Source: Bacteroidota bacterium (GTDB taxonomy: Bacteria; Bacteroidota; Bacteroidia; Chitinophagales; Chitinophagaceae). From it: a stretch of 64,000 bases of DNA. How positions within the stretch are numbered: position 1 is the first letter of the stretch; every line of letters starts with the position of its first letter. This document shows positions 7,506-16,769 of the stretch, piece after piece. The notes under the pieces were generated by a model, which was given only the letters and a program-made list of their open reading frames with translations, was not told the origin of the DNA and did not search any database. A program made the position numbers and the translations under genes. The DNA lies in contig JAGWUV010000026.1 of assembly GCA_028875875.1 (NCBI GenBank), positions 1-64,000 on the forward strand, read 5' to 3'.

Positions 7506-8735
7506 ATGAAACCAAAACAAATCTCGCTGCTTTCTGCCCCTGTATTGGTGGGGGCTTTAGGATTTTTTGTAGATGTATTTGATCTGCTTCTTTTTAATAT
7601 CATCCGGAAACAGAGTTTACGTGATATCGGGTTAACTGATGAACAGATATTATCGCAGGGCGAAAACATCCTCAGTATTCAAATGATTGGCCTGCTCGTT
7701 GGTGGCATTATTTGGGGGGTGATGGGAGATAAGAAAGGAAGGCTGAGTGTACTGTTCGGTTCTATATTATTATACTCGCTTGCTACAATCGGTAACGGTT
7801 TTGTGCATACAGCTAATCAGTATGCGATACTCAGGTTCATTGCGGGATTTGGATTGGCGGGAGAATTAGGTGCAAGTATTACCCTTACCAGTGAAATGCT
7901 GCCGAAAGAGAAAAGGGGGCTGGCAGCATCCATCATCGCTACAACAGGAGTATTCGGTTCTGTAACTGCTTATTTTGTGTTTAAATTATCCAATAACGAT
8001 TGGCGCCTTTGTTATTTTATTGGTGGGGGAATGGGTTTGCTGTTATTGTTTCTTCGAATGAGTGTGATGGAGAGCGATATGTTCGATTCTGTAAAACATT
8101 CCAATATTGCCAGGGGTAATTTTTTAATGTTCTTCACCAGTAAGGATAGGTTGTATCGTTACATGAGGGGCGTATTAATTGGCATTCCGGTATGGTACGT
8201 GATTGGCGTACTGATTACTTTTTCTGATCAGTTTGGGAAAGAAATGGGTATCGCCGGTGTTGATCCTGCCAAAGCTATCTTGTATCAATATGCTGCATTG
8301 GTGTTTGGAGATTTGGGGGCAGGCCTTTTAAGTAATGTCATCAAAAGCAGGAAAAAAACATTGTTCATATTTTACGGAATAGCTTCCGTTTTTATCGTCT
8401 TATATTTTTTGCAGCACAATGGAACAGCCAACAACATGTACTGGCTTTGTGCAGGCCTGGGTTTTGGTTCAGGTATTTCTGTTTTATACATTACTATGAG
8501 TGCAGAACAGTTTGGTACTAACCTCAGGGCTTCTGCTGCTATTTCCATTCCTAATGTGGTAAGAGGGGTATTGCCATTGATCATCCTGCTCTTTAAATTC
8601 CTTCGCTCTGTTCCCGGCATCAGTTATGTAACCGGGGGATGGATTACGGGTATTATTGTAATGATCATTGGTTTTGTGGCAACCTGGTTTACCAAAGAAA
8701 CATTTGGTACTGATTTGAATTTCGTTGAAGAATAA
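7506..8735 (+). CDS. MFS transporter, first of a tandem pair
   Basis: A 409-residue major facilitator with about 12 membrane segments. The loop 2-3 motif appears as GDKKGRLSVLFGS, and helix 4-5 contains GELGASITLTSEMLPKEKRG, a layout like the metabolite:proton symporter branch (ShiA/ProP-like). It should move a small metabolite across the inner membrane, substrate unknown. The start ATG follows DedA by 13 bases, so symporter, DedA and this gene could be one operon. The next gene is a clear paralogue with the same landmarks. Confidence 0.88.
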   Translation: MKPKQISLLSAPVLVGALGFFVDVFDLLLFNIIRKQSLRDIGLTDEQILSQGENILSIQMIGLLVGGIIWGVMGDKKGRLSVLFGSILLYSLATIGNGFVHTANQYAILRFIAGFGLAGELGASITLTSEMLPKEKRGLAASIIATTGVFGSVTAYFVFKLSNNDWRLCYFIGGGMGLLLLFLRMSVMESDMFDSVKHSNIARGNFLMFFTSKDRLYRYMRGVLIGIPVWYVIGVLITFSDQFGKEMGIAGVDPAKAILYQYAALVFGDLGAGLLSNVIKSRKKTLFIFYGIASVFIVLYFLQHNGTANNMYWLCAGLGFGSGISVLYITMSAEQFGTNLRASAAISIPNVVRGVLPLIILLFKFLRSVPGISYVTGGWITGIIVMIIGFVATWFTKETFGTDLNFVEE

Positions 8736-8838
8736 TTGTTTCACCAGTATAGGCTTTCCTGAAATATAAATTCTCTTCGGTTCCTGAACTTCATGTTTTA
8801 AGAAAGTTTACTATTTTCCCGTTTCAAGATTGAATGCC

Positions 8839-10089
8839 ATGAACCAAAACAAACACTACGGCGTATTGTCCATTCCTGTTATCGTTGCAGCCCTCGGTTA
8901 TTTTGTTGATATATACGATTTATTGCTTTTTACCATCGTTAAGAGGTCTAGTATGTTAGGGGTAGGTGCTACCGATACTACGATGCTGGCCGATAGTACG
9001 AAGGTGATCAACTGGCAGATGGTAGGTTTAATGCTGGGTGGAATATTATGGGGCGTACTCGGCGATAAACGGGGTAGGTTGAATGTGTTATTCGGATCGA
9101 TCATTTTATACTCGGTTGCCAATTTTGCTACAGGCTATATTCACTCTGTTAACCAGTATGCCTGGTGCAGGTTTTTGGCTGGATTAGGTTTGGCCGGCGA
9201 ATTAGGTGCCGGTATTACTTTGGTGAGTGAATTATTGCCGCAGAACAAAAGAGGTATTGGTACTTCATTAGTAGCGGGTATTGGTTTGAGTGGTGCTGTA
9301 GTGGCTTATTTTACATACCAGCTTACAGGCGATTGGCGGCTTTGCTATAAGATTGGTGGCGGGCTGGGTATATTATTATTGTTCCTGCGTATCAGTGTTG
9401 CGGAGAGCGGCATGTTTAAAACAGCAAAAGAACATCAGGTGCAAAGAGGTAATTTTTTAATGCTGATCAATAATGGCAAACGCTTTAAAAAATACATCGT
9501 TGCTATTTTAATAGGATTGCCTACCTGGTATGTAATTGGCATTTTGGTAAATCAAAGTGATCGTTTTGCGAAAGTAATGTATGGAAGTGCGGGCTTAGAT
9601 TCAGGAAGGTCCATCATGTTTGCCTATGCTGCTATTTCTTTAGGTGATATGTTTGTTGGGTTGGTGGCGCAGTTCTTCCAAAGCCGGAAAAAAGCATTGT
9701 TATTATATTATATTCTTTGCATTATAGCATTGGTGCTATTCTTCAGTAATTTTAATAACAGTGATGCCAGGATGTATTCTATTTGTGCATTGCTTGGCTT
9801 TAGTACCGGTTTCTGGGCTATATTCATCACCATGGGTGCAGAACAATTCGGTACAAACCTGCGTGCTACTGCTGCAACAACTATTCCTAATATGGTGCGT
9901 GGTGCATTGCCCCTGGTAAATATGTTATTCCTCAACCTGTTTCAAAAAACATGGCATTGGTCAATTGTGCAAAGCGGTATTGTTACCGGTATCATTGTTA
10001 TGGCTATTGCTTTGATTGCCTTTTACTACACAGAGGAAACATTCCATAAAAACCTGGATTATCTGGAAGTAGAAGAGATGATGCCATAA
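8839..10089 (+). CDS. MFS transporter, second of a tandem pair
   Basis: A 416-residue major facilitator closely related to the preceding one. The shared landmarks are the N-terminal ALGYFVDIYDLLLF, GDKRGRLNVLFGS in the loop 2-3 motif, GELGAGITLVSELLPQNKRG, the GDWRLCYKIGGGLG segment, and GAEQFGTNLRATAATTIPN near the end. I start at the ATG at 8839. An in-frame TTG nine bases earlier is less likely. About 100 bp separate the two genes, which leaves room for an own promoter. The pair most likely arose by tandem duplication. The substrate is not evident. Confidence 0.88.
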   Translation: MNQNKHYGVLSIPVIVAALGYFVDIYDLLLFTIVKRSSMLGVGATDTTMLADSTKVINWQMVGLMLGGILWGVLGDKRGRLNVLFGSIILYSVANFATGYIHSVNQYAWCRFLAGLGLAGELGAGITLVSELLPQNKRGIGTSLVAGIGLSGAVVAYFTYQLTGDWRLCYKIGGGLGILLLFLRISVAESGMFKTAKEHQVQRGNFLMLINNGKRFKKYIVAILIGLPTWYVIGILVNQSDRFAKVMYGSAGLDSGRSIMFAYAAISLGDMFVGLVAQFFQSRKKALLLYYILCIIALVLFFSNFNNSDARMYSICALLGFSTGFWAIFITMGAEQFGTNLRATAATTIPNMVRGALPLVNMLFLNLFQKTWHWSIVQSGIVTGIIVMAIALIAFYYTEETFHKNLDYLEVEEMMP

Positions 10090-10179
10090 TAGCTTAAGGT
10101 ACTCACAAGCTGTTCAACTTATTACTCATTCAATCATAATTCGGGTAAATCTGTGATATTCGTGTTTTAATTTTTTGGA

Positions 10180-11172
10180 ATGAAGATTTTAATCATCCGC
10201 TTTTCTTCTATCGGCGATATTGTTTTAACAACCCCGGTAATTCGTTGTGTAAAACAGCAGGTACAGGATGCGGAGGTTCATTTTCTTACCAAGAAATCAT
10301 ACGGTTCTATTCTGGAAAGTAATCCCTACATAGATAAAGTAATATTACTTGATCAAAGTTGGGATTTGATGATGCACGAGCTGAAGGCCGAAAATTATGA
10401 CTATATCATTGATCTCCATCACAATCTTAGAACACTAAAAGTAAAAAGAGGACTGAAAGCTGCGAAGCATTATTCCTTTCATAAACTCAATGTAGAAAAA
10501 TGGCTGATGACCACACTGAAGGTCAACAGGCTGCCTTCTGTTCACATTGTAGATCGTTATTTGGATACTGTAAAGGAATTGGGTGTAGTGAATGATGGAA
10601 AGGGATTGGATTTTTTTATTCCCTCCAAGGATGAAGTAAGGCTGGCGGATATACCGGCTTCTCATCATTTTGGCTATATAGCAGTGGTGATAGGCGCTGC
10701 ATTGGCTACTAAAAAACTTCCGGTTCACCGGTTGCAGCAATTGTGCAGGAAAATTGATTATCCTGTAATGTTACTCGGTGGTAAGGAGGATATGGTGGAA
10801 GCTGAAAAAATTGCTGCTGTAGACGGAATTAAAATATACAACGCCTGTGGTAAGTTTAATTTGAATGAAAGTGCCGATCTTATTCGTAAGTCCCATGCCG
10901 TTATAACACACGATACCGGGCTGATGCATATTGCAGCGGCTCTTCGGAAAAAAATAATTTCAGTATGGGGGAATACTATACCCGCATTTGGTATGGGGCC
11001 CTATTATGGAGATGCTTCAGTTAAACATATTGTTAGTGAAGTGAATCATCTTCGATGCAGGCCTTGTTCTAAGATCGGTTACAAGAGCTGTCCTAAAAAG
11101 CATTTTAAATGTATGGAGTTGCAGAATATTGAAGCCATCGCTACTATGGAATTACCATCCCTTTTGCAGTAA
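10180..11172 (+). CDS. Glycosyltransferase family 9 (ADP-heptose:LPS heptosyltransferase-like)
   Basis: The 330-residue product begins MKILIIRFSSIGDIVLTTPV, the typical opening of GT9 heptosyltransferases with their two Rossmann-like domains. The C-terminal domain carries the sugar-nucleotide contact ITHDTGLMHIAAALRKK followed by SVWGNT. Such enzymes transfer heptose or a related sugar from ADP-sugar to the lipopolysaccharide core on the cytoplasmic face. The four Cys of the C-terminal RCRPCSKIGYKSCPKKHFKC region are seen in many Bacteroidota relatives. It has no glycosyltransferase neighbour here, so it could work alone on the LPS inner core. It ends before a shared convergent terminator. 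Confidence 0.88.
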   Translation: MKILIIRFSSIGDIVLTTPVIRCVKQQVQDAEVHFLTKKSYGSILESNPYIDKVILLDQSWDLMMHELKAENYDYIIDLHHNLRTLKVKRGLKAAKHYSFHKLNVEKWLMTTLKVNRLPSVHIVDRYLDTVKELGVVNDGKGLDFFIPSKDEVRLADIPASHHFGYIAVVIGAALATKKLPVHRLQQLCRKIDYPVMLLGGKEDMVEAEKIAAVDGIKIYNACGKFNLNESADLIRKSHAVITHDTGLMHIAAALRKKIISVWGNTIPAFGMGPYYGDASVKHIVSEVNHLRCRPCSKIGYKSCPKKHFKCMELQNIEAIATMELPSLLQ

Positions 11173-11242
11173 TGTATTTAGTAATTGAATCGTTTGCTGA
11201 ATAGCAATGCAAGCGATGCATTAAAAGGCGCTGTTAAAAATA

Positions 11243-11270
11243 GAAAATCCCTCTGCCGGGAGGGATTTTC
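11243..11270. terminator. Convergent bidirectional terminator
   Basis: GAAAATCCCTC (11243-11253) pairs perfectly with GAGGGATTTTC (11260-11270) around a six-base loop. It sits between the plus-strand glycosyltransferase and the minus-strand outer-membrane receptor and can serve both. Confidence 0.75.
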
Positions 11271-11286
11271 GTAGGTTGATTCATAG

Positions 11287-13707
11287 TTATTTAATGCGTT
11301 TCGACTCACTTTCTAATCCGGTTTGTCTTTGCCTTGCGCTCTTAACCTGTGAGCTTCCAAAGCGGTAAGTGAAACTTACCTTTAAAGTCCTGCTTTCCCA
11401 GTAACCATTGGCCCGGATATTCAGTCCTCCAAAATCGCTGGACGATGCCCATGGACTTGTAAAGAAAATATCTGTCACGGAAATTTTTAATGTCGCTTTC
11501 TTTTGCATTAATAGCTTCTGAATACCTGCATCAAGGCCACCTTGCGGTTTGTTTCTCCATGTGGCTCCCCATAAACCCGGTCCGTTATACCATCCATTTA
11601 ACTCGGCAGTATAATCGTTACCCAACGTAAATGTTTGCTGCAGGTAAGCGCCATACAATGGAATGCTTAGCTGTACTATTTTGTCATTGATATGGCCATT
11701 AAATAGTTGATAGTTATACCAAAAATTGGCATACCCATTCCACCATTTCTTTATGGGTAATGAAGATCCTACATTGAAACTAATGATCTGTTGGGTTGCC
11801 AGGTTTTGTTGTTGAACATAGGTGGCATTATTAATAGTATCGGTTACCTGTGTGGCATAATCTTTTACGTAACTGTACCCAACCGATGTATTAAGAAAAC
11901 CCATGAATGTATGCGTTAACTCAACATTGTCGGTGTATTGTGGTAAGAGAAAAGCATTTCCTTTATCATATGTAAGTTCATCTAACTTATTTTCAAAAGG
12001 ATTCAGATCCTGGTAAGATGGCCTGTCAATTCTTCTGCTGTAAGTTAAGTTTAACGTATGTTTCTTATTGATATTCCAGGTAATGGCAGCACTGGGAAAG
12101 AAATCGAGGTAATTTTTCTTTACATCATTATCCGGTTGTATGATTCCGTCTTCTCTTGTTAATATTCCTTCTCTGTTGGTTTGCTCCAGTCTTAATCCTG
12201 TTTGTATACTCCATTTTTCGTTTAGTTGTCGCTGGTAGTTCACGTAAGCAGCATTTACGTTTTCTTTGTAAGAAAAGTAATTGCTCTTATTTAATATTTT
12301 TACGTTATCTCCTCCAATTACATTAAAAAAGTCGAAGGTGTTTTGGGTGGTTACATAAGAAAATTTAGCACCATACCCAAGCTTTCCTTTCCATGCTTTT
12401 TTCTCTACATCCACTTTTGCCGTGTAAATGTTTATATCAATGGGAGCATTGTTTCTATATATTACGGAATATAATGCAGCACCGGTTTCATCATAATATA
12501 GATTAGGCTGATAGCTGTTGGACCTGTTGCTGAAAAAACCATAGTCTCCATCAAAATTTATTTCTGTTCCTGAAGTGTCGGCGTAACGGTAGTTAATGTT
12601 AAAGTCTGCATTTTTTCTTTTTGAGAAAATATCATTCGTAGCGTATAATGATTTTATATACTGTTGTGTAGGATCATAGGAGATATCGGTCTGGCTGTTG
12701 CTGGTCCAGTCGTTCGTCCCAAAATTTCCTGTTGCCATAACACCGATGGTAGTTCTACTGTTGATGAAGAAATCTGCACCGGCTTTACCATTGAAACTTT
12801 TGTTGTTACTGTGGTGTAAACTATGCTGATCGTAAAGTGTATCTTTTTGAATACGATACAGGTTCAGGCCATTTTCGTACATGCCTAAGTTTTCACTGAA
12901 ATTGCTGAATAGATTTACTTTCTTATTCCGGTAATTTAAACTTAATGCCGTATTACCTTTAGGGGTAACACCTTGTACATATCCTGTGCTGATACTTCCA
13001 TTGGTGCCGTATTTTTTATTTTTCTTCAGGCGTATATTAATGATACCGGCATTACCACTTGCATCGTATTTGGCACTTGGATTGCTGATCATTTCGATGG
13101 CTTCTATATCATTGCTGTTGATGCTTCTTAAATAGTCTGCAAGTGTTTTCGCATCTAATTGTGTCATCTTTCCATCAATATAAATTTTAGTACCTGTTTT
13201 TCCTTTCATGGAAATATTATCATTGTTGTCTACCTGTATACCGGGGCTTTTCTGTAACAATTCCAATGCATTGCTTCCTGTTGCATTAATGCTGTTCTCA
13301 ACATTGAAAACGGTTTTATCGGCTTTTACTTCTATCATTGGCTTCTTAGCAACAACTGTAACTTCCTGTAACTTTGTTATTTCAGGCTGTAAGTTAATTT
13401 CGGGAGCTGTATAGGTTTTATTATTACTTACTGTAAATGCGGCTGTTGTTTTTTTCCCGTAACCTACTAGTGTGTAGCTTAAAAAGTAGTTGCCTTCAAT
13501 GGTGTTGATGGTAAACTTTCCTTGTTCATTACTGATTTCTGTTTTTACAAGGCTACTGTCTTTCGATTTTAGTAAAGAAATATTGACCAATGGCAAAGCT
13601 TTGCCAGCATTATCTTTTACGGTTCCCTCAATGGTTGATTTTATTTGTGAGAAGGAGATATTTATAGTTAACAACACACTTACGGTCATCATCATTAACT
13701 TGCTCAT
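11287..13707 (-). CDS. TonB-dependent-receptor-like outer membrane beta-barrel protein
   Basis: An 806-residue outer membrane protein. An N-terminal signal peptide (about 1-20, ending near NISFSQ) is followed by a carboxypeptidase-regulatory-like domain (about 24-110, with GTVKDNAGKALPLVNISL), a plug domain (about 120-225, including DNISMKGKTGTKIYIDGK and EMISNPSAKYDASGNAGIIN) and a long barrel, matching the OMP_b-brl_3 type of Bacteroidota. The C-terminal strands include KVSFTYRFG. It may take up a ligand with TonB or act as an adhesion or stress receptor. There is no SusD partner next to it, so polysaccharide uptake is not indicated. It is monocistronic, with terminators on both sides. Confidence 0.88.
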   Translation of the reverse strand: MSKLMMMTVSVLLTINISFSQIKSTIEGTVKDNAGKALPLVNISLLKSKDSSLVKTEISNEQGKFTINTIEGNYFLSYTLVGYGKKTTAAFTVSNNKTYTAPEINLQPEITKLQEVTVVAKKPMIEVKADKTVFNVENSINATGSNALELLQKSPGIQVDNNDNISMKGKTGTKIYIDGKMTQLDAKTLADYLRSINSNDIEAIEMISNPSAKYDASGNAGIINIRLKKNKKYGTNGSISTGYVQGVTPKGNTALSLNYRNKKVNLFSNFSENLGMYENGLNLYRIQKDTLYDQHSLHHSNNKSFNGKAGADFFINSRTTIGVMATGNFGTNDWTSNSQTDISYDPTQQYIKSLYATNDIFSKRKNADFNINYRYADTSGTEINFDGDYGFFSNRSNSYQPNLYYDETGAALYSVIYRNNAPIDINIYTAKVDVEKKAWKGKLGYGAKFSYVTTQNTFDFFNVIGGDNVKILNKSNYFSYKENVNAAYVNYQRQLNEKWSIQTGLRLEQTNREGILTREDGIIQPDNDVKKNYLDFFPSAAITWNINKKHTLNLTYSRRIDRPSYQDLNPFENKLDELTYDKGNAFLLPQYTDNVELTHTFMGFLNTSVGYSYVKDYATQVTDTINNATYVQQQNLATQQIISFNVGSSLPIKKWWNGYANFWYNYQLFNGHINDKIVQLSIPLYGAYLQQTFTLGNDYTAELNGWYNGPGLWGATWRNKPQGGLDAGIQKLLMQKKATLKISVTDIFFTSPWASSSDFGGLNIRANGYWESRTLKVSFTYRFGSSQVKSARQRQTGLESESKRIK

Positions 13708-13824
13708 AGCGTTCTGTTTAGTTTGAATTGATACGCAAGAGACTAATTAATGTTACACCGGAATAACGAATAATGGATGAAAGACGGCTTCTGCAGGATG
13801 AGTGGCTAAATCAGAGTTAAATAA

Positions 13825-13857
13825 AAAAGCTCCCGGTTCTCAGAACCGGGAGCTTTT
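13825..13857 (-). terminator. Hairpin terminator downstream of mdh
   Basis: AAAAGCTCCCGGTTCT (13825-13840) is exactly complementary to 13842-13857, a near-continuous 16-bp stem. Read on the minus strand it ends in a T run 22 bases after the malate dehydrogenase stop. Confidence 0.85.
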
Positions 13858-13878
13858 ATGTTGTAGCTAATGTAGTGA

Positions 13879-14808
13879 TTATAATGTTTTCAAAACATCA
13901 TTCATGTTTCTTACAGCATCTGCACTTTTATTGAATGCGGCTTGCTCTTCAGTACTTAATTTAAAGTCAACGATTTTTTCCCAGCCGTTTTTACCTAATA
14001 CAACAGGAACAACTAACGAAATATCGTTTTGTCCGTATTCACCTTCCAGGTAAACACCGCAGGAGATGAGTTTTTTCTCATCACGCAGAATACTTTCTAC
14101 CATGGCGGCTGTACCTGCACCTGGTGCGTACCATGCCGAAGTTCCTATTAATTTAGTAAGTGTAGCACCGCCTACCATTGTATCGGCAACAATCTTTGCT
14201 TGTTGTTCTTCTGTTAAGAAATTGGTTACAGGAGTGCTGTTCCATGTAGCATGTTTAATCAAAGGGATCATTGTGGTATCACCATGTCCTCCAATTACAA
14301 CTGCATTCAGATCAGCAGGTGAACATTTTAATTCCTGGCTTAAATAATATCTAAAGCGGGCTGAATCTAAAGCACCACCCATTCCTAAAACTCTATTTTT
14401 AGGAAGTCCTGATGTTTTTAACGTTAAATAGTTCATTGTATCCATTGGGTTAGATACAACAATAAGGATCGTATTGGGAGAATATTTTAAAATGTTCTCA
14501 GTAACGCTTTTAACAATGCCTGCATTTACGCCGATCAGTTCTTCACGTGTCATACCCGGTTTACGCGGTAAGCCGGAAGTGATCACAACAACATCAGAAT
14601 TTTCTGTGGCAACGTAATCGTTGGTAACCCCTTTAACTTTAGTATCGAAACCCAACAATGCTGCGGTCTGCATCATGTCGATCGATTTTCCTTCGGCAAC
14701 ACCTTCTTTAATATCCAATAAAACCAGTTCTGTTGCCAATTCCTTACGGGCAATGTTATCAGCACAAGTTGCTCCTACGGCTCCTGCACCTACAACTGTA
14801 ACTTTCAT
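13879..14808 (-). CDS. mdh: Malate dehydrogenase
   Basis: A 309-residue NAD-dependent malate dehydrogenase of the LDH-like type, interconverting malate and oxaloacetate in the TCA cycle. The Rossmann motif VGAGAVGA is at residues 6-13 with D32 to bind the NAD ribose. The mobile substrate loop reads PRKPGMTREE, with R82 and K83 typical of MDH rather than LDH, and R88. N120 is in SNPMD, D148 and R151 are in GALDSARFR, and the catalytic H175 is in GGHGDT. Length is normal for the family. It stands alone between a promoter-bearing gap and a strong terminator. Confidence 0.96.
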   Translation of the reverse strand: MKVTVVGAGAVGATCADNIARKELATELVLLDIKEGVAEGKSIDMMQTAALLGFDTKVKGVTNDYVATENSDVVVITSGLPRKPGMTREELIGVNAGIVKSVTENILKYSPNTILIVVSNPMDTMNYLTLKTSGLPKNRVLGMGGALDSARFRYYLSQELKCSPADLNAVVIGGHGDTTMIPLIKHATWNSTPVTNFLTEEQQAKIVADTMVGGATLTKLIGTSAWYAPGAGTAAMVESILRDEKKLISCGVYLEGEYGQNDISLVVPVVLGKNGWEKIVDFKLSTEEQAAFNKSADAVRNMNDVLKTL

Positions 14809-14898
14809 AATGAGAAATTTTTATAAAGTGATAAATTATTTGCGTTGCTAAGTTACTGCCATTTGTAATGCAATGCAGGCAGCAAATGGTGATTTATG

Positions 14899-15411
14899 TC
14901 AATTATTCAGCGCAGTGGCTAACTCTTCGGGTTTAGCACCTTCCCTGAATTCTTTCACAAATTTCCCCTGGGCATTATAAACAGCAATGAACGGCGTAAA
15001 CTGTACCCTGTAATAAGACGGGATAAAATATTTGGGATCTCTTCCAACCCTCATATTGCTTTGCGGGCCCGAAAGATATTTTTCGTTGAAAGTAATTATA
15101 TCCTCAAGAGGATGGTAACTAACCCAAACAAAAAAAGCATTGGCAAACTTTTCTTTGTTTTGAATGATCTCTTTGGCCTGGTACTGGCAATGACCGCAAT
15201 CGGGGCTGAAATAAAGAATTACAACAGGTTTGTTTGCGGGGAGGCTATCGTTTGTAAACCAGGTAGTGTCTTTACCGGATACGGATTGTACGATCTTGAT
15301 TTGGGGTAGAACCGGGTTTTTTAAATAGGGAAGTGTAGAATCAGCCACAGACTGGCTTTGAGCGATATAAGCTGTGCAGAGCATACACAGCAATACATAC
15401 ATTTTTTTCAT
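14899..15411 (-). CDS. Exported thioredoxin-fold protein (TlpA/redoxin-like)
   Basis: The 170-residue product has an N-terminal signal peptide (MKKMYVLLCMLCTAYIAQSQ) and a thioredoxin-like domain with the redox pair in YFSPDCGHCQ near residue 90. Thus it probably acts in the periplasm on thiols, or as a reductant for maturing envelope proteins. The CGHC active site is more typical of disulfide isomerases than CGPC. The cis-proline loop appears as VQFTPFIAVY. It is not next to cytochrome maturation genes. A hairpin separates it from the upstream gene on the same strand. Confidence 0.85.
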   Translation of the reverse strand: MKKMYVLLCMLCTAYIAQSQSVADSTLPYLKNPVLPQIKIVQSVSGKDTTWFTNDSLPANKPVVILYFSPDCGHCQYQAKEIIQNKEKFANAFFVWVSYHPLEDIITFNEKYLSGPQSNMRVGRDPKYFIPSYYRVQFTPFIAVYNAQGKFVKEFREGAKPEELATALNN

Positions 15412-15444
15412 GACATAAAATTACTATAATCGATCTATAAACTA

Positions 15445-15474
15445 ACAATGCCCATCGGAATAGATGGGCATTGT
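15445..15474 (-). terminator. Hairpin between two minus-strand genes
   Basis: ACAATGCCCATC (15445-15456) pairs exactly with GATGGGCATTGT (15463-15474) around six bases. On the minus strand the T run lies before rather than after the stem, so the structure is clear but termination efficiency is uncertain. Confidence 0.5.
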
Positions 15475-15492
15475 AAAAAAATTAAGGTATGC

Positions 15493-15807
15493 TTAACCGT
15501 TTTTCTTTTCATGCATTTCATGAATTTGATGCTGGGCTCTGCGTACCGGGTGTTTTACGCCTTCTTTTTGTAACTCTTTTCTATCAGAGTTAACGTCTTT
15601 TTTGTCTGCTTTAATGTCCCTTGTGTCGGCTTTTGCTGCTGCTTTATCGCCTTCTTTGATTTCTTTGCGGCGTTCTGCTTTGTCTCTGTGTATATCACGA
15701 AGATCTTTACGCATGTCTTTCATGCCTGCTCTTCTTGCAGAATCTTGTGCCATTACACCTGTTGACAAGATCAGGGCTAATGCTGAGAAGAATACTACTT
15801 TTTTCAT
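15493..15807 (-). CDS. Small exported highly charged protein, unknown function
   Basis: A 104-residue protein with a clear signal peptide (MKKVVFFSALALILSTGVMA) and a mature part made almost only of Lys, Asp, Glu, Arg and Ala, with repeated DIKADKKDV/ADTRDIKAD-like stretches and a His-containing tail (HQIHEMHEKK). It should be periplasmic and mostly helical or disordered. Similar short basic-acidic exported proteins are common in Chitinophagaceae, without assigned roles as far as I know. Metal or nucleic-acid binding would fit the composition but is guesswork. It appears to be transcribed alone. Confidence 0.75.
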   Translation of the reverse strand: MKKVVFFSALALILSTGVMAQDSARRAGMKDMRKDLRDIHRDKAERRKEIKEGDKAAAKADTRDIKADKKDVNSDRKELQKEGVKHPVRRAQHQIHEMHEKKNG

Positions 15808-15918
15808 ACTTACATTGTTTTGAGTGAATAATGCAATACAGACTTCTACCTTTTCTTCAGGTTTAAAATGTTGGCAGAATTTTTAAAGCATTAACAAATT
15901 AACAGCGAATAGAATTAG

Positions 15919-16701
15919 CTAGTTATTAGCCTTACCGGAGGCTTGCATCATTCTTAATTCCTTGGCATCCTGCAAGAAATCTGATGCAAATATGAAGTTG
16001 TTGAGTAGTTCGTCTTTACTGAAAATAATTTCTTTGTTACTCCCTTCCCATTGTTTTCTTCCCTGGTGAAGATAAATGATATTGTCTCCTATCTCCATCA
16101 CACTATTCATATCATGCGTAACAACAATGGTAGTGATATTGTAATCAGTGGTGATCTCTTTGATAAGTTTGTCGATCAGTAAAGATGTTTGAGGATCGAG
16201 GCCTGAATTGGGCTCATCACAAAATAAATATTTGGGATTCAATACAATGGCTCGGGCAATACCTACACGTTTTTTCATGCCACCGCTGATCTCTGCGGGA
16301 TATTTTTTATTAGCATCTTTCAGGTTCACTCTTTCCAGTACTTCATTCACCCTTTTTTTTCTTTCTGCAAGGGTAAGATTGGTAAACATATCTAAGGGAA
16401 AACGTACGTTTTCTTCAACGGTTTTTGAATCAAATAAAGCAGATCCCTGGAATAGCATGCCTATTTGTTGGCGAAGTTGTTTTCTTTCTTCATCATTAAT
16501 ACCAAACATGTCTGTTCCGTCATATAATACCTGCCCGTTATCCGGTTTGAATAATCCTACAATGCATTTTGTGAGCACGGTTTTACCGCTGCCACTGGTA
16601 CCGATGATCAGGTTGCACTTGCCTGTTTCCATCACCGCAGAAATATCTTCAAGGATTGTTCTGTCGCCAAATGTTTTCTTTATGTTTCTGATCTCGATCA
16701 T
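15919..16701 (-). CDS. mlaF: Phospholipid-transport ABC ATPase (MlaF-like)
   Basis: A 260-residue ABC ATPase of the Mla/Ttg2A type. The Walker A motif is GTSGSGKT, the Q-loop MLFQGSALFDS is typical of MlaF, the signature is ISGGMKKRVGIARAI, Walker B is YLFCDEPNSGLDP and the switch His is in VVTHDMNS. With MlaE it powers lipid movement between inner and outer membranes. The matching permease gene is not adjacent but at 29316-30059 on the opposite strand, and no MlaD/MCE gene is seen in the window. The C-terminal extension (DAKELRMMQASGKANN) is short. Function is confident at family level; the pairing with the distant permease is inferred. Confidence 0.9.
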   Translation of the reverse strand: MIEIRNIKKTFGDRTILEDISAVMETGKCNLIIGTSGSGKTVLTKCIVGLFKPDNGQVLYDGTDMFGINDEERKQLRQQIGMLFQGSALFDSKTVEENVRFPLDMFTNLTLAERKKRVNEVLERVNLKDANKKYPAEISGGMKKRVGIARAIVLNPKYLFCDEPNSGLDPQTSLLIDKLIKEITTDYNITTIVVTHDMNSVMEIGDNIIYLHQGRKQWEGSNKEIIFSKDELLNNFIFASDFLQDAKELRMMQASGKANN

Positions 16702-16769
16702 AGGTGTTGTTCGCAGGTGAAAATACCGAATAAAACGTATTGCTTCCTGATATTATACACAGATTGTAT

